A DNA stretch of 64,000 nucleotides from Bacillus sp. OK048 (GCF_900103525.1 NZ_FNHN01000011.1:1-64000), one strand, 5' to 3'. Positions 17,033 through 25,887 are shown, counted from the first letter of the stretch. Notes: a model not told the origin generated them from the sequence alone. Made by a program: numbers and translations.

Positions 17033-18358
17033 ATGGATATTGAAACACATTTACCTAAAATGAATGAGATTCGCCAGAAAAGCCATGAAAAAGCGAAAAT
17101 GAAACCTACGAAAGTAGACAAAAATGGCAAAATAACCGATCCAATGTTAAAGCTATTTGAAATGCCCCATCTTGAGAAATCATTTATTGGATATGGCTTT
17201 GTAGAAGCTCTATTTAAAGTGATGAAACAAGTAGATTACACTTCTATGCCCTCGCAGTCCAATCAACAAACGATGAAAAAAGTGTATGATGACTGGAAAA
17301 GTTTCTTCGAAGCCTCTAAGAAATATAAAATCAATCCTGCCAGCTTTTCCGGTAAGCCAAAAATTCCAAAATACAAACAGAAGAATGGAAGAACCACGTG
17401 TTATTTAACCAATCAAATAACAACGATTAAAGAAGGAAATGTTCTTAAATTACCTGGAACTCATCTACAGCTAAACCTGGGAAAGGTAGCTCAATCCGAA
17501 GGGAAACTGCAACAGGTTCGAATTGTCCCGTCCTATGGTCGCTATGTAGTAGAAGTCGTATTTAAAGGTAAAGAAAACAAGGAAATCCAACGTTCTGACA
17601 AGCAAATGAATGAATTGGTAGTTGAACCTAAACGAGTAATGGGTATTGATTTAGGCGTTGATAACCTAGCAACTATTGTTGATAACACGGGGCAAAAGCC
17701 TCTGCTTATCAAGGGCACATGGTTAAAATCGATCAATCAATACTATAACAAATTAAAGGGAAAGTACATGAGCATCATACGAAATGGCAAAGGTCCAAAA
17801 GAAGGGATATTTACCACGAACCGAATGATTTCATTGGATCGAAAAAGAAACAATCGAGTCATGGACTTTTTGCATAAAGCCAGCGCTAATGTGGTGGACA
17901 TTGCATTAGAAAGAAACATCGATACCATTATCATTGGCAGGAATGTTGGATGGAAATTGGAGGTTGATATGCAAAAGGCAAATAAGCAAACCTTCATCCA
18001 AATTCCGTATATGACTTTCATTGAAATGATTCGATACAAAGCCGAGCGAAAAGGTGTTCAAGTCATAGATCGGGAAGAAAGCTATACTTCCAAGTCTAGT
18101 TTCTTGAATCATGACCCTATCCCGACATTCGGAGAAGAACATCAAACCATTTTTAGTGGGTATCGAAGCTCTAGAGCTTTTTACAAATTGAAGGGCTCAA
18201 AGATTCTAATCCATGCAGATGTAAATGGCGCCTTTAATATTGTACGTAAACATGTTAAGGATGCCTTTGAAGGACTGGAAAGAAAGCAATTCCTTCAAGC
18301 TCCACAGAAAATCATCATCATGAAAAATAGCCATGCAAAGCTGAAGGCTTCGGCCTGA
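17033..18358 (+). CDS. tnpB: TnpB-type RNA-guided nuclease (IS200/IS605 accessory protein)
   Basis: 441 aa. A helical N-terminal part precedes a RuvC-like nuclease. Asp206 lies in MGIDLGVDNLATIVD and the last Asp (396) in HADVNGAFNI. The middle acidic residue is probably Glu310 in GRNVGWKLEVD, since the usual Glu position is Gly. The C-terminal Cys4 zinc finger found in many TnpBs is absent: the region SYTSKSSFLNHDPIPTFGEE has no CXXC. The frame is open upstream to about 16949 (QVYTALKKETRNENQLQVLM) but without ATG, GTG or TTG, so the original start may be lost or unusual. No tnpA is present, so it is a stand-alone element. A dead relative lies at 3925. Confidence 0.88.
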   Translation: MDIETHLPKMNEIRQKSHEKAKMKPTKVDKNGKITDPMLKLFEMPHLEKSFIGYGFVEALFKVMKQVDYTSMPSQSNQQTMKKVYDDWKSFFEASKKYKINPASFSGKPKIPKYKQKNGRTTCYLTNQITTIKEGNVLKLPGTHLQLNLGKVAQSEGKLQQVRIVPSYGRYVVEVVFKGKENKEIQRSDKQMNELVVEPKRVMGIDLGVDNLATIVDNTGQKPLLIKGTWLKSINQYYNKLKGKYMSIIRNGKGPKEGIFTTNRMISLDRKRNNRVMDFLHKASANVVDIALERNIDTIIIGRNVGWKLEVDMQKANKQTFIQIPYMTFIEMIRYKAERKGVQVIDREESYTSKSSFLNHDPIPTFGEEHQTIFSGYRSSRAFYKLKGSKILIHADVNGAFNIVRKHVKDAFEGLERKQFLQAPQKIIIMKNSHAKLKASA

Positions 18359-18447
18359 TGTACTAGCGGGACTTGTGGTAGCCCACGTAAAGACAATGGT
18401 GCTTTTTTAGACTATTCTTTCGAAACCCCTAGCTTCAGCTATGGGGA
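18359..18447 (+). ncRNA. Right end / putative omega-RNA scaffold of the tnpB element
   Basis: Directly after tnpB comes a structured region: AGGC-TTCG-GCCT at the gene's end, GTGG/CCAC around 18374-18390, and a terminal hairpin CCCCTAGCT-TC-AGCTATGGGG (18426-18446, one bulged T). This resembles right ends of IS605-group elements, whose transcript forms the 3' scaffold of the guide RNA. The guide would be the host DNA just beyond, starting around 18448-18456. Seen: the hairpins. Inferred: RNA function and exact boundary. Confidence 0.55.
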
Positions 18448-18455
18448 TACTCATA

Positions 18456-18518
18456 AAATTCATCAAGGGATTACCTGAAGATGTAACCTTAGAGGATATA
18501 TTAGAGAAATGGTTGTAA
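18456..18518 (+). pseudogene. 3' fragment of an unknown gene at the tnpB element's edge
   Basis: Immediately right of the element a frame reads KFIKGLPEDVTLEDILEKWL and stops at 18518. No start exists, so the element appears to abut, and may have truncated, a small host gene. On the other strand 18573-18660 reads REFEKRFDEQE, stop, KKKREWMQLFLED, another broken frame. The host locus is degraded. Confidence 0.45.
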
Positions 18519-18804
18519 AAAGTTCCTCAGCATCAGCAGTTTAAACTATTTCTTTGATAACTATTAAAAAATACTAATCTTCTAAAAATAATTGCATCCA
18601 TTCCCTTTTCTTCTTTCATTCTTGTTCATCAAACCTTTTTTCAAACTCTCTGGAAGTACCTTAATTTCGAAATATCATAAAATCTAACTAAATCAATTTT
18701 TAAACAATAATACATGAATTAGAGTGAAATAATTAACAGGAAGTGACGATATCATGTATAAATGAAGTACTGATATCATATTTACTTTCGATTGGAGACT
18801 ATTA

Positions 18805-19338
18805 ATGGATATCTTTATCAAACAAGAAATACCGGATGACTATAAAACGACAGAAAAAGTGGTAAAACGAGCCTTTTTACATGAAGAATATAGCGACAAG
18901 AAAGAACATATTCTAGTAAATCGGATTAGAAAATCTGAAAGCTTTATTCCTGAACTTTCATTCGTCGCACTAAATCAAGACAATGAGATGGTGGGTCATG
19001 TCCTTTTATCGAAAATTAAAATTGTGGATGGTGATAACGCTTTTGATTCTTTAGCTCTTGCCCCTGTTTCCGTTGTACCTGAGCAGCAGAAAAAGGGCAT
19101 CGGCAGACAATTAATTTATTCTGCGTTAAAAAAAGCAAAAGAGATTGGTTTTCACTCGGTTATTGTTCTAGGTCATAAAGACTATTATCCGAGGTTTGGC
19201 TTCAAGCCAGCCAGCCTTTGGGGGATCAAAGCACCATTCGAGGTGCCAAATGAAGTATTTATGGCACTGGAATTAACGGAGAATGCTCTTATAGATGTTC
19301 AAGGTGTAGTTCATTATTCAAGCGCGTTTTCTGAATAA
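18805..19338 (+). CDS. GNAT family N-acetyltransferase (YhbS-like)
   Basis: 177 aa. The acetyl-CoA-binding motif A is SVVPEQQKKGIGRQLIYSAL (about residues 87-106), followed by GFHSVIVLGHKDYYPRFGF, which is characteristic of YhbS-type GNATs. The acceptor is unknown. ATG follows TTGGAGACTATTA. A second acetyltransferase gene follows after 54 bases, so they may be co-transcribed. Confidence 0.88.
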   Translation: MDIFIKQEIPDDYKTTEKVVKRAFLHEEYSDKKEHILVNRIRKSESFIPELSFVALNQDNEMVGHVLLSKIKIVDGDNAFDSLALAPVSVVPEQQKKGIGRQLIYSALKKAKEIGFHSVIVLGHKDYYPRFGFKPASLWGIKAPFEVPNEVFMALELTENALIDVQGVVHYSSAFSE

Positions 19339-19392
19339 AAGGTAGGTGAGAAATTTTTTATCAAAGAGTTTGTAAAAGGGGGATTCCGCCAA

Positions 19393-20568
19393 ATGTTGGT
19401 TAGAGAACTCACGGAAGATGAGCAACTAAAATCACTTCAACTATCAATGTATGCGTTTCAATATAAGGTACCGGAGTCTGATGTTCAAGCTAGATTAGAA
19501 AAAGTGAAAAACCATACTATTCTAGGGATTTGGGATGATGACATTCTAGCAGCCAAACTTCATATTATCCCATTTACCATTTTTATGAAGGATGCAGAAT
19601 GGAAAATGGGGGGGATCGCAGGAGTCGCTACTTATCCGGAATATAGACGCAACGGTTATGTTAAAACACTGATGATCGATTCTTTAAAGTACATGAGAAA
19701 TAACGGTCAAATCGTTTCCCTCTTACATCCATTCAATATCCCTTTTTATCGGAAATTCGGCTGGGAAATATTATCAGAAAAGAAAAAAATAACAATTAAT
19801 AAAGCTGACCTCACGTTTCTCGACGAGCAGCCCGGTTTTATTCGAAGGTATTCAAAAGAAACACATATTGAAGAAATAGAAAACGTCTATGCACAATTTT
19901 GTTCGCATTATACAGGAATGTTAAAACGTGATACAGATTGGTGGCAAAATAGGGTATATGGTGAAGATTCGCAGCTAGCTGTCTATTTCCATTCCAATCA
20001 CGAACCTAAGGGCTACATACTATATGAAATAAAGGAAAGTAAAATGGAGGTTCAAGAGCTGGTTGCTCTTGACCAAGAAGCAAGGATCGGATTATGGAAC
20101 TTTATCTGCCAACATGACTCCATGGTTGAAACCGTGACGATGGATCTCGCAGTTCAAGATCCTTTTCCATATTTTTTGCAACATCCAAAGGTGAAAACAG
20201 AGCTGTACCCATATTTTATGGCGAGGGTAGTAGATGCTGAAGAATGTTTGCGGAGATTTCCGTTATTACCCGAAAATGATCCACTATTCCTGCATCTTGA
20301 AGATTTACATGCACCGTGGAATAATGGAAGCTATTTGCTTGGAAAGGGAGAAATCAAGGTGTTTAAAGAAAAAACGGGTGGCCAATGTGCCCATCCTCCG
20401 AAAAAGGGGATTCACTTAAACATTAATTCCCTTTCAGCGATTCTGTTTGGTTACAAAAGACCGATGGAGCTTTTTGAAATGGGATACTTGAAGGGCAGCG
20501 AGTCTGAAATAGAACTTTTTGAAAAAATCGTTCCAACCCTGAAATCATCTTTTTTTGATTTCTTTTAA
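19393..20568 (+). CDS. Eis-like GNAT acetyltransferase with SCP2-type C-terminal domain
   Basis: 391 aa, the size of Eis proteins: two GNAT folds and a C-terminal sterol-carrier-like domain. Motif A is GIAGVATYPEYRRNGYVKTL (about residues 75-94), then SLLHPFNIPFYRKFGWE. Eis enzymes acetylate aminoglycosides and lysines at several positions; whether this one gives drug resistance cannot be told from sequence. The ribosome site AAAGGGGG precedes ATG. The hydrophobic end LKSSFFDFF is the usual closing segment. Confidence 0.85.
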   Translation: MLVRELTEDEQLKSLQLSMYAFQYKVPESDVQARLEKVKNHTILGIWDDDILAAKLHIIPFTIFMKDAEWKMGGIAGVATYPEYRRNGYVKTLMIDSLKYMRNNGQIVSLLHPFNIPFYRKFGWEILSEKKKITINKADLTFLDEQPGFIRRYSKETHIEEIENVYAQFCSHYTGMLKRDTDWWQNRVYGEDSQLAVYFHSNHEPKGYILYEIKESKMEVQELVALDQEARIGLWNFICQHDSMVETVTMDLAVQDPFPYFLQHPKVKTELYPYFMARVVDAEECLRRFPLLPENDPLFLHLEDLHAPWNNGSYLLGKGEIKVFKEKTGGQCAHPPKKGIHLNINSLSAILFGYKRPMELFEMGYLKGSESEIELFEKIVPTLKSSFFDFF

Positions 20569-20573
20569 GGAAA

Positions 20574-20625
20574 AATGCACCAGTCACTTCTAGTTTTTCG
20601 AAAAGTGACAGGTGCATTATTTTTA
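20574..20625 (+). terminator. Terminator of the acetyltransferase genes
   Basis: AATGCACC pairs with GGTGCATT (20611-20618), the inner GTCACTT pairs with AAGTGAC, and ATTTTTAT follows. Confidence 0.85.
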
Positions 20626-20678
20626 TAGAAAAAAACTGAAATTTAATTGGAATATTTTTAAGTTTTGTTTGTATATTT

Positions 20679-20735
20679 TTAAAGCGTTGTTGAGGAATTC
20701 ACTGTTTTTGATTTTTTAATTTGTGTATCTATCAT
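20679..20735 (-). CDS. Possible 18-residue peptide
   Basis: On the minus strand AGGAGGAAAATC leads to ATG at 20735 and the peptide MIDTQIKKSKTVNSSTTL, then TAA. The ribosome site is excellent for so short a frame, and the 415-base gap has no other gene. It could be a peptide, a leader or chance. No function assigned. Confidence 0.35.
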   Translation of the reverse strand: MIDTQIKKSKTVNSSTTL

Positions 20736-20984
20736 GATTTTCCTCCTGATGCTTATGCCTTCATTGAATACCTTTGAAAAAAGTTTGGACCCAACATCTG
20801 CAGGGAGTCACTAGAAAAATAAATCACTAGGTTATGCCATATTTATTAGATGAACCAACAAAAGGATAGTTTCGTATGATTTATCAATTGTAATATTATT
20901 GAAATTTTCTTATCATTATAATTGGATAAATATTCCACAAGTGAAAAGTAATATCAATTTTAAGTCAGGAAGGAAGGATATACA

Positions 20985-21761
20985 TTGGGGATGGATTTTC
21001 ATAGCTCGAAAAATCGCATTACTTATTCAACTCGAAACGCTGACAAATCATGGGTTAAAGCAATAAAAGAACTTGTACCTATTGAAAATATTTCTAAGGC
21101 TACAGATATTGGATGTGGTGGAGGTATTTATTCAAAGGCATTATCAGACATGGGAATTGATACAGTTATTGGTGTCGATTTTTCCGAAGCTATATTAGAA
21201 GGTGCAAAAGAAAACTGTAAAGAATATAAAAACATTTCATTCAAGCATGGTGACGCGTTGGATACTTGCTTAGAAAGTAATAGTTTTGATTTATTGCTTC
21301 AAAGAGCATTAATCCATCATATTGAGAATCTGCAAGCCTGTTTTACAGAAGCAAATAGAGTATTGAAGGATGACGGATTTTATATTGTTCAAGATCGTAC
21401 TCCTGAAGATTGTTTATTAGAAGGTAATGAAAACCATATTAGAGGATTTTTCTTTGAACTCTTTCCAAGATTAGTTGAAAAGGAAAGCAATCGCAGACAC
21501 AATAGCCAATTTGTGATTGAAACTTTAAAGGAAGCTGGTTTTCGAGACATTGTAGAAGTTACGTTATGGGAAACAAGAAAAGTGTATGGTCAAAAAGAAC
21601 AATTGCTATGTGACTTACGTGAAAGAACCGGAAGAAGTATTTTACATGAATTAGACGATAAAGAATTGAACTTATTAATAAAACATATTGATGAGTCAAT
21701 AACAGCTGATGAAAACATAGTGGAAAGGGATAGGTGGACAATTTGGAAGGCAGTGAAATAG
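20985..21761 (+). CDS. Class I SAM-dependent methyltransferase
   Basis: 258 aa. The SAM-binding motif I ATDIGCGGGIYSKALSDMG (about 39-57), the acidic motif VIGVDFSEAILEGAKEN and FDLLLQRALIHHIENL mark a Rossmann-fold methyltransferase of the Methyltransf_11 type. The C-terminal half is a cap domain. Start TTG 20985 follows AGGAAGGATATACA. Substrate unknown. Monocistronic. Confidence 0.85.
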   Translation: MGMDFHSSKNRITYSTRNADKSWVKAIKELVPIENISKATDIGCGGGIYSKALSDMGIDTVIGVDFSEAILEGAKENCKEYKNISFKHGDALDTCLESNSFDLLLQRALIHHIENLQACFTEANRVLKDDGFYIVQDRTPEDCLLEGNENHIRGFFFELFPRLVEKESNRRHNSQFVIETLKEAGFRDIVEVTLWETRKVYGQKEQLLCDLRERTGRSILHELDDKELNLLIKHIDESITADENIVERDRWTIWKAVK

Positions 21762-21860
21762 TTTGTTGCTTGATTAAGTTTGTGAAATAGATATTTTGGA
21801 ATTTTAACAAGTAACACTATATCTTAAAACAAAATTTAAACCATTCAGCTGTCATTTAAA

Positions 21861-21888
21861 AATATACAAATCTGTATATTTTTTTTTT
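21861..21888 (+). terminator. Terminator after the methyltransferase
   Basis: AATATACA (21861-21868), AATC loop, TGTATATT (21873-21880), then a long T-run. Confidence 0.75.
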
Positions 21889-22091
21889 GCCTATATTGGT
21901 TTATTTTTATTGTTGAAGGGAAAGGGTGTGGCTGGGCATTGAATGTTGGTAAAGAAACAGCACAGATCAGGCAGCTTTTGAAAAAGGAGAATAATCAAGT
22001 ACTACTGCTAATATTATGGAAATGGTTGAGTTGGGAAGGCTACGGTTATGAAACGACAACGAATATAGAAGGACAAATGGAGGGATATTTT

Positions 22092-23171
22092 ATGAAAATA
22101 CTCGTTCTTGGGGGAAGTCGTTTTTTAGGAAAAACGTTTGTGGAAGCGGCCCAAAAACAAAACCACGAAATCACAATTTTTAACCGAGGCAATCAAAATG
22201 ATGGTCTACGTGATGTAGAAATCTTAACGGGTGATCGCTTTGGGGACTTGCACGCTCTGCAAGGGCGTTATTGGGATGCTGTAGTAGATACGAGTGGATT
22301 TGTTCCTTTTACCGTAGCGAAATCCACAGAGTTATTAAAAGATCGTGTAAATCATTATACTTTTATTTCAAGTATTTCCGTTTATAAGGATTGGATTCCT
22401 GAAAAGATTGATGAGAATTATCCAGTTCTCGAGATGTCAGAACACGAAGCTTATGAGCTTTCAAAGGATAAAAATGGACCAGTCTATGAATATTACGGTC
22501 ATTTTAAAGCGTTATGTGAAAAGATTGCAGAGAAGAATATGTCTGGACGAGTTTTAAATGTTCGTGCAGGTCAGTTGATTGGAGTGCATGACTATATTGA
22601 TCGAATCCCTTATTGGGTACATAGGATTGCTAATGGTGGAAAAGTTCTCGCCCCTGGGAATCCCAATCGACCAGTGCAGATGATTGATACTTTGGATTTA
22701 TCAAATTGGATTTTAAAAATGATTATGAAAAATGGTTTCGGAACATATAATTTGACAGGTCCAGACTTTACCCTGACCATGAAGCAGTTTCTTGATACTT
22801 GTATCCAAGTTACGGGCTCTAATGCAGAGTTGGTTTGGATGGATGAGAAATTCCTTCTCGACCAAAAGGTTGAACCGTGGACTGAAATGCCGCTTTGGCT
22901 GCCTGAGGAATCCCCTTTGTCGCCTGAGTTGGAAAAGCCATGGAAAGGCGGATTTACTATCAATAATAAAAAAGCAATTGACAGTGGACTTACCTTTAGA
23001 CCACTAAGAGATAGTCTTGCGGAAATTTATGAATGGGAAAAACAGCGCACATTATCTGAAGAAGACTGGAAATCAGGAATGCGGGAGAAAAAAGAAAAAG
23101 ACTTATTAAGTTTATACTTGAATGAATTTCATAATTTCAAACATTTGCCTCCAAGGCGTTTCAAGGCATAA
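22092..23171 (+). CDS. NAD-dependent epimerase/dehydratase
   Basis: 359 aa from ATG 22092, preceded by GGAGGGATATTTT. The N-terminal nucleotide site is MKILVLGGSRFLGKTFVEAA. The extended-SDR body has FISSISVYKDWIP and EYYGHFKALCEK (Tyr and Lys of the YxxxK type: YGHFK). The frame is open back to 21939 (MNVGKETAQIRQLL and so on), but that part does not look like a continuation of the Rossmann fold and is likely a remnant. Substrate unknown; relatives include plant CSP41-like and isoflavone-reductase-like enzymes. Confidence 0.85.
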   Translation: MKILVLGGSRFLGKTFVEAAQKQNHEITIFNRGNQNDGLRDVEILTGDRFGDLHALQGRYWDAVVDTSGFVPFTVAKSTELLKDRVNHYTFISSISVYKDWIPEKIDENYPVLEMSEHEAYELSKDKNGPVYEYYGHFKALCEKIAEKNMSGRVLNVRAGQLIGVHDYIDRIPYWVHRIANGGKVLAPGNPNRPVQMIDTLDLSNWILKMIMKNGFGTYNLTGPDFTLTMKQFLDTCIQVTGSNAELVWMDEKFLLDQKVEPWTEMPLWLPEESPLSPELEKPWKGGFTINNKKAIDSGLTFRPLRDSLAEIYEWEKQRTLSEEDWKSGMREKKEKDLLSLYLNEFHNFKHLPPRRFKA

Positions 23172-23187
23172 AAAAGGGAGGACCAAT

Positions 23188-23871
23188 ATGAAAAAAAATA
23201 TTTTTATATCTATGATTCTGCTTTTCTTTTTACCATGGAAAGGGTTTGCTGCCAATACAATAGATTTGACAGACGAGTTGGAAAAAGCAAATAAAGAAAA
23301 TATTAACTATTACAAAGAAAATACCATTTCCATTTTAAAGCAGCAGGAGATGGATATTATCATTGAAACGGAAGAGGAAGATAAAACGAAAGAATTAGAC
23401 TTTAAAGAAACAGTGGCCATGAAACAAAGAGAAATCCTATTATCAGGGTTGGAAAACGCTTCATCAGTAGAGGAGATAAATAAAGTAATTTCGGATGCAG
23501 CAGGCTATAAAGCGGAAAAAGAAAAGGAATTGAAAGATAATAAATCACAATACATTACAAAAAAGATCAACAAGGAATCTGTTAATGTGATCATGATATC
23601 TGCCCAGTATAAAACGGTTAGAGACATTATTTTCACCTTCAATAAACATGCATTTTACTATTATGACACAGCTGAAAAGAAATTTATCCATCCTGATTTG
23701 TTGAGAAATGCACCTGAAGTAAAGGAATTTGAAAAGAAGCAGAAACAAACAATAAAAACAGGTGCAAGCCCTATGAATACAATTTATATGCTTGGGATGC
23801 TTTTCCTTCTTTTTATCATTCCTGTTTTAATGGCAACTAGTAAAAAACATTTAGCAAGGACATCGGTATAA
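23188..23871 (+). CDS. Exported, C-terminally anchored protein with a sortase-like tail
   Basis: 227 aa from ATG 23188, after GGGAGGACCAAT. A signal peptide (NIFISMILLFFLPWKGFAA) is followed by a highly charged helical region (about 25-195), then TIKTGASPMN, a hydrophobic stretch NTIYMLGMLFLLFIIPVLMA and the basic end TSKKHLARTSV. The order short motif with TG, hydrophobic, basic is that of a sortase substrate, but the motif is not LPXTG. Simple membrane anchoring is the cautious reading. Family not recognised. It starts 16 bases after the epimerase stop, so the two are co-transcribed. Confidence 0.7.
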   Translation: MKKNIFISMILLFFLPWKGFAANTIDLTDELEKANKENINYYKENTISILKQQEMDIIIETEEEDKTKELDFKETVAMKQREILLSGLENASSVEEINKVISDAAGYKAEKEKELKDNKSQYITKKINKESVNVIMISAQYKTVRDIIFTFNKHAFYYYDTAEKKFIHPDLLRNAPEVKEFEKKQKQTIKTGASPMNTIYMLGMLFLLFIIPVLMATSKKHLARTSV

Positions 23872-23984
23872 TTGTGCACAAGCCTACCGAACAAGGGACA
23901 GTTCTTGAGTGATATGGAAATTACACGTAAAAGAAAAAATCCTATTCTTACTACTTTTCTCCTACGATTGTTTCTCGATTAATA

Positions 23985-24014
23985 GAGTTGAATCCTTAAA
24001 GATTCGACTCTTTC
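23985..24014 (+). terminator. Terminator after the exported protein
   Basis: GAGTTGAATC (23985-23994) pairs with GATTCGACTC (24001-24010), then TTTCC. Confidence 0.6.
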
Positions 24015-24055
24015 CTATATGAACATTTTTCTCCGTCATTGAAATTTAAAATTAC

Positions 24056-24097
24056 AAAAAATCATTCCACTGTATTAAAACAGGGAATGATTTTTTA
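24056..24097. terminator. Bidirectional terminator
   Basis: AAAAATCATTCC pairs with GGAATGATTTTTT (24084-24096). The A-run and T-run allow use from both strands; on the minus strand it would serve 24183-24485. Confidence 0.7.
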
Positions 24098-24182
24098 TTT
24101 CCGTATTAGAAGTTTGAAATTTATTGGAACCTATGATGGATCTTATAAATACCGATTATTGCATGCCTAAATTTCGCCATAT

Positions 24183-24485
24183 TTAATAGTTAAAAAAATT
24201 GTCATAATCAGAATCGTTCTTTAATTCGATTGGCCCCACATCCATTTTGAAACTTCCATCAGTATATAATACCGGTGAAGCTTCAGAATGATCTTTAGAA
24301 TACCTTTCTACATGGGAGACCTTCATCGCGCCAGGTTTGGTAAAATCGATTTGGGCAATTGCGACCCAATAGGCATTATCATTACGCTCGATAAGTGGAG
24401 CGATGACCACATTTCCCATATGGTTATCCACGACTGCTATTGCGCGCATTGAATAAAAACTACCGTAGGCGGAGGAAGAACTCAT
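24183..24485 (-). CDS. Hypothetical protein, possibly a gene fragment
   Basis: 100 aa (AIAVVDNHMGNVVIAPLIER, then AYWVAIAQIDFTKPG and VLYTDGSFKMDVGPIEL). The composition looks truly protein-like, and a terminator lies downstream. No ribosome site precedes ATG 24485 or the internal ATG, so it may be the 3' part of a longer gene. I do not recognise the family. Confidence 0.45.
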   Translation of the reverse strand: MSSSSAYGSFYSMRAIAVVDNHMGNVVIAPLIERNDNAYWVAIAQIDFTKPGAMKVSHVERYSKDHSEASPVLYTDGSFKMDVGPIELKNDSDYDNFFNY

Positions 24486-24686
24486 GGAAGAGATTAAACA
24501 ATTAGTTCAACAAGATTAGAACAAACTTTTAAGCTTTAATTTTAAAGTTCAATAAATTAATTTATTTAATGTGCAAGTTAACTTATTGAATAAAAATATA
24601 AATTTTTATAAATAATTTTAATTTTTTTATTTGAAATTTCAACTATATGGTGTATGATATGAATAAATATTAGAAAGGAGAACAGT

Positions 24687-25058
24687 ATGGCATATCCTTT
24701 ACTCACTAATTGTCCTGTTTGCAATAAGGCTCTTAAAATTACCAAGCTACAGTGTAACCATTGCCAGACAACGGTAGAAAATGAATTTGAAGTTTCACGA
24801 CTGGCGGCACTCGGTCAGGAACAGTTGCATTTTATTGAGATTTTTCTTAAATGCCGTGGAAATATCAAAGAGGTCGAGAAGGAACTCAGAATTTCCTATC
24901 CGACTGTCAGAGGAAAATTAGATGAAATTATCTCTACTCTGGGATATTCCTCTCAAAAGAAACCGGAAGTGGATAAGAAAAGAATTGTATCGTTATTGGA
25001 AAAAGGCGAGATTACCGCAGAGAAAGCCATTCAGTTATTAAAAGAGGGGGAAGAATAA
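24687..25058 (+). CDS. DUF2089 zinc-ribbon/HTH protein
   Basis: 123 aa. An N-terminal zinc ribbon (CPVCNKALKITKLQCNHC) is followed by an HTH-like segment (FIEIFLKCRGNIKEVEKELR, ISYPTVRGKLDEI), matching DUF2089, a likely DNA-binding regulator. Its C-terminal RIVSLLEKGEITAEKAIQLL resembles the start of the next protein (LVEEGKIDKEKASELI), a SHOCT-like interaction helix pair. ATG after AGAAAGGAG. It overlaps the next gene by one base; operon of three, probably self-regulated and envelope-stress related as in yvl-type loci (inference). Confidence 0.85.
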   Translation: MAYPLLTNCPVCNKALKITKLQCNHCQTTVENEFEVSRLAALGQEQLHFIEIFLKCRGNIKEVEKELRISYPTVRGKLDEIISTLGYSSQKKPEVDKKRIVSLLEKGEITAEKAIQLLKEGEE

Positions 25059-25447
25059 TGAAGGACGAAATTTCAAAAGTCTTAACGCTGGTAGAGGAAG
25101 GAAAGATTGATAAGGAAAAAGCAAGTGAATTAATTACTATTTTACAAGGTAAAGATCAGCCAGAGCTAGTGACAGTAAAAAAAGAAGCCTCCTTTGGAAA
25201 TAAAATGTTAAAGATTCGTGTGACTTCCGAACAAGGTGATAATGTAAATGTGAATTTACCGATTAACCTAGTAAAGGCTGTTTTAAAAGTAGGTACAAAT
25301 ATTGCTGAAAAAATACCAGAGGCAGAAAAATATGTAAAAGATATTAACGTTGACCTGCTCATCGAAGCAATTGAAAACGAACTGGACGGAGAGATTGTAA
25401 ACATCACCTCGGCCAATGGGGATAAAGTTTTTGTGGTGATTGAGTAG
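25058..25447 (+). CDS. SHOCT-like/YvlB-N-like protein
   Basis: 129 aa. Residues 1-30 carry the short helical SHOCT-like motif (VLTLVEEGKIDKEKASELIT). The rest is a compact alpha/beta domain with NVNLPINLVKAVLKVGTNIA and ends GEIVNITSANGDKVFVVIE. Such proteins accompany DUF2089 regulators and PspC/DUF4097 membrane-stress proteins. ATG overlaps the stop of the upstream gene; GAGGGGGAAGA is the ribosome site. Confidence 0.75.
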   Translation: MKDEISKVLTLVEEGKIDKEKASELITILQGKDQPELVTVKKEASFGNKMLKIRVTSEQGDNVNVNLPINLVKAVLKVGTNIAEKIPEAEKYVKDINVDLLIEAIENELDGEIVNITSANGDKVFVVIE

Positions 25448-25450
25448 ATT

Positions 25451-25720
25451 ATGTTAAAGGTCAAGGTGAAAGTAAAGAATAAACGATTCTCCATTCCCGT
25501 TCCCTACGGTGTTTTACATTTGGGTAGTTTGATTATTACATCAAAAAGGATTACTCGCTTAATAAATAAAGCAATTGAAAAGGATGGCAGCAAATTCATC
25601 TTTCCGGAAATTGAAAGAAAAGATTTGAAGCCGTTGTTGCAGGGACTTTCTAAGCACAGTGGAGTAGTCCTTGTTGAAACAAAATTGAAGGATGGCACCG
25701 AGGTAGTAGTAAAGCTTTGA
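25451..25720 (+). CDS. Small conserved-looking protein of the DUF2089 operon
   Basis: 89 aa, starting three bases after the upstream stop. LKVKVKVKNKRFSIPVPYGV and LKDGTEVVVKL frame a small alpha/beta protein whose ending resembles that of the previous gene. It may be a second substrate or binding partner of the DUF2089 regulator. Family not named. Confidence 0.7.
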   Translation: MLKVKVKVKNKRFSIPVPYGVLHLGSLIITSKRITRLINKAIEKDGSKFIFPEIERKDLKPLLQGLSKHSGVVLVETKLKDGTEVVVKL

Positions 25721-25731
25721 TTAAAGAGAAA

Positions 25732-25775
25732 GGCTAATTTCTCAATAAAACACTGATAAATTAGCCCATTTTTTC
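25732..25775 (+). terminator. Terminator of the DUF2089 operon
   Basis: GGCTAATTT (25732-25740) pairs with AAATTAGCC (25758-25766), then CATTTTTTC. Confidence 0.8.
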
Positions 25776-25779
25776 TTGC

Positions 25780-25812
25780 AAAATCCTTAATGTTGTAAAT
25801 CCACTTTACTTG
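25780..25812. repeat. 33-bp intergenic repeat, copy 2
   Basis: Starts AAAATCCTTAATGTTGTAAA; 29 of 33 bases equal copy 1 at 15381-15413. Again just after a terminator. Confidence 0.6.
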
Positions 25813-25887
25813 GTAAAACTTGTGGGATAATGAGGGGGATAATTGCTTTTCCTATTAAAAAAGGACTTCTATAAAATTCCTTTATAG

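Noticed and set aside
21939..22091. N-terminal extension of the epimerase
   Set aside because: The Rossmann start MKILVLGGS follows a clear ribosome site at 22092; the extension adds no fold.
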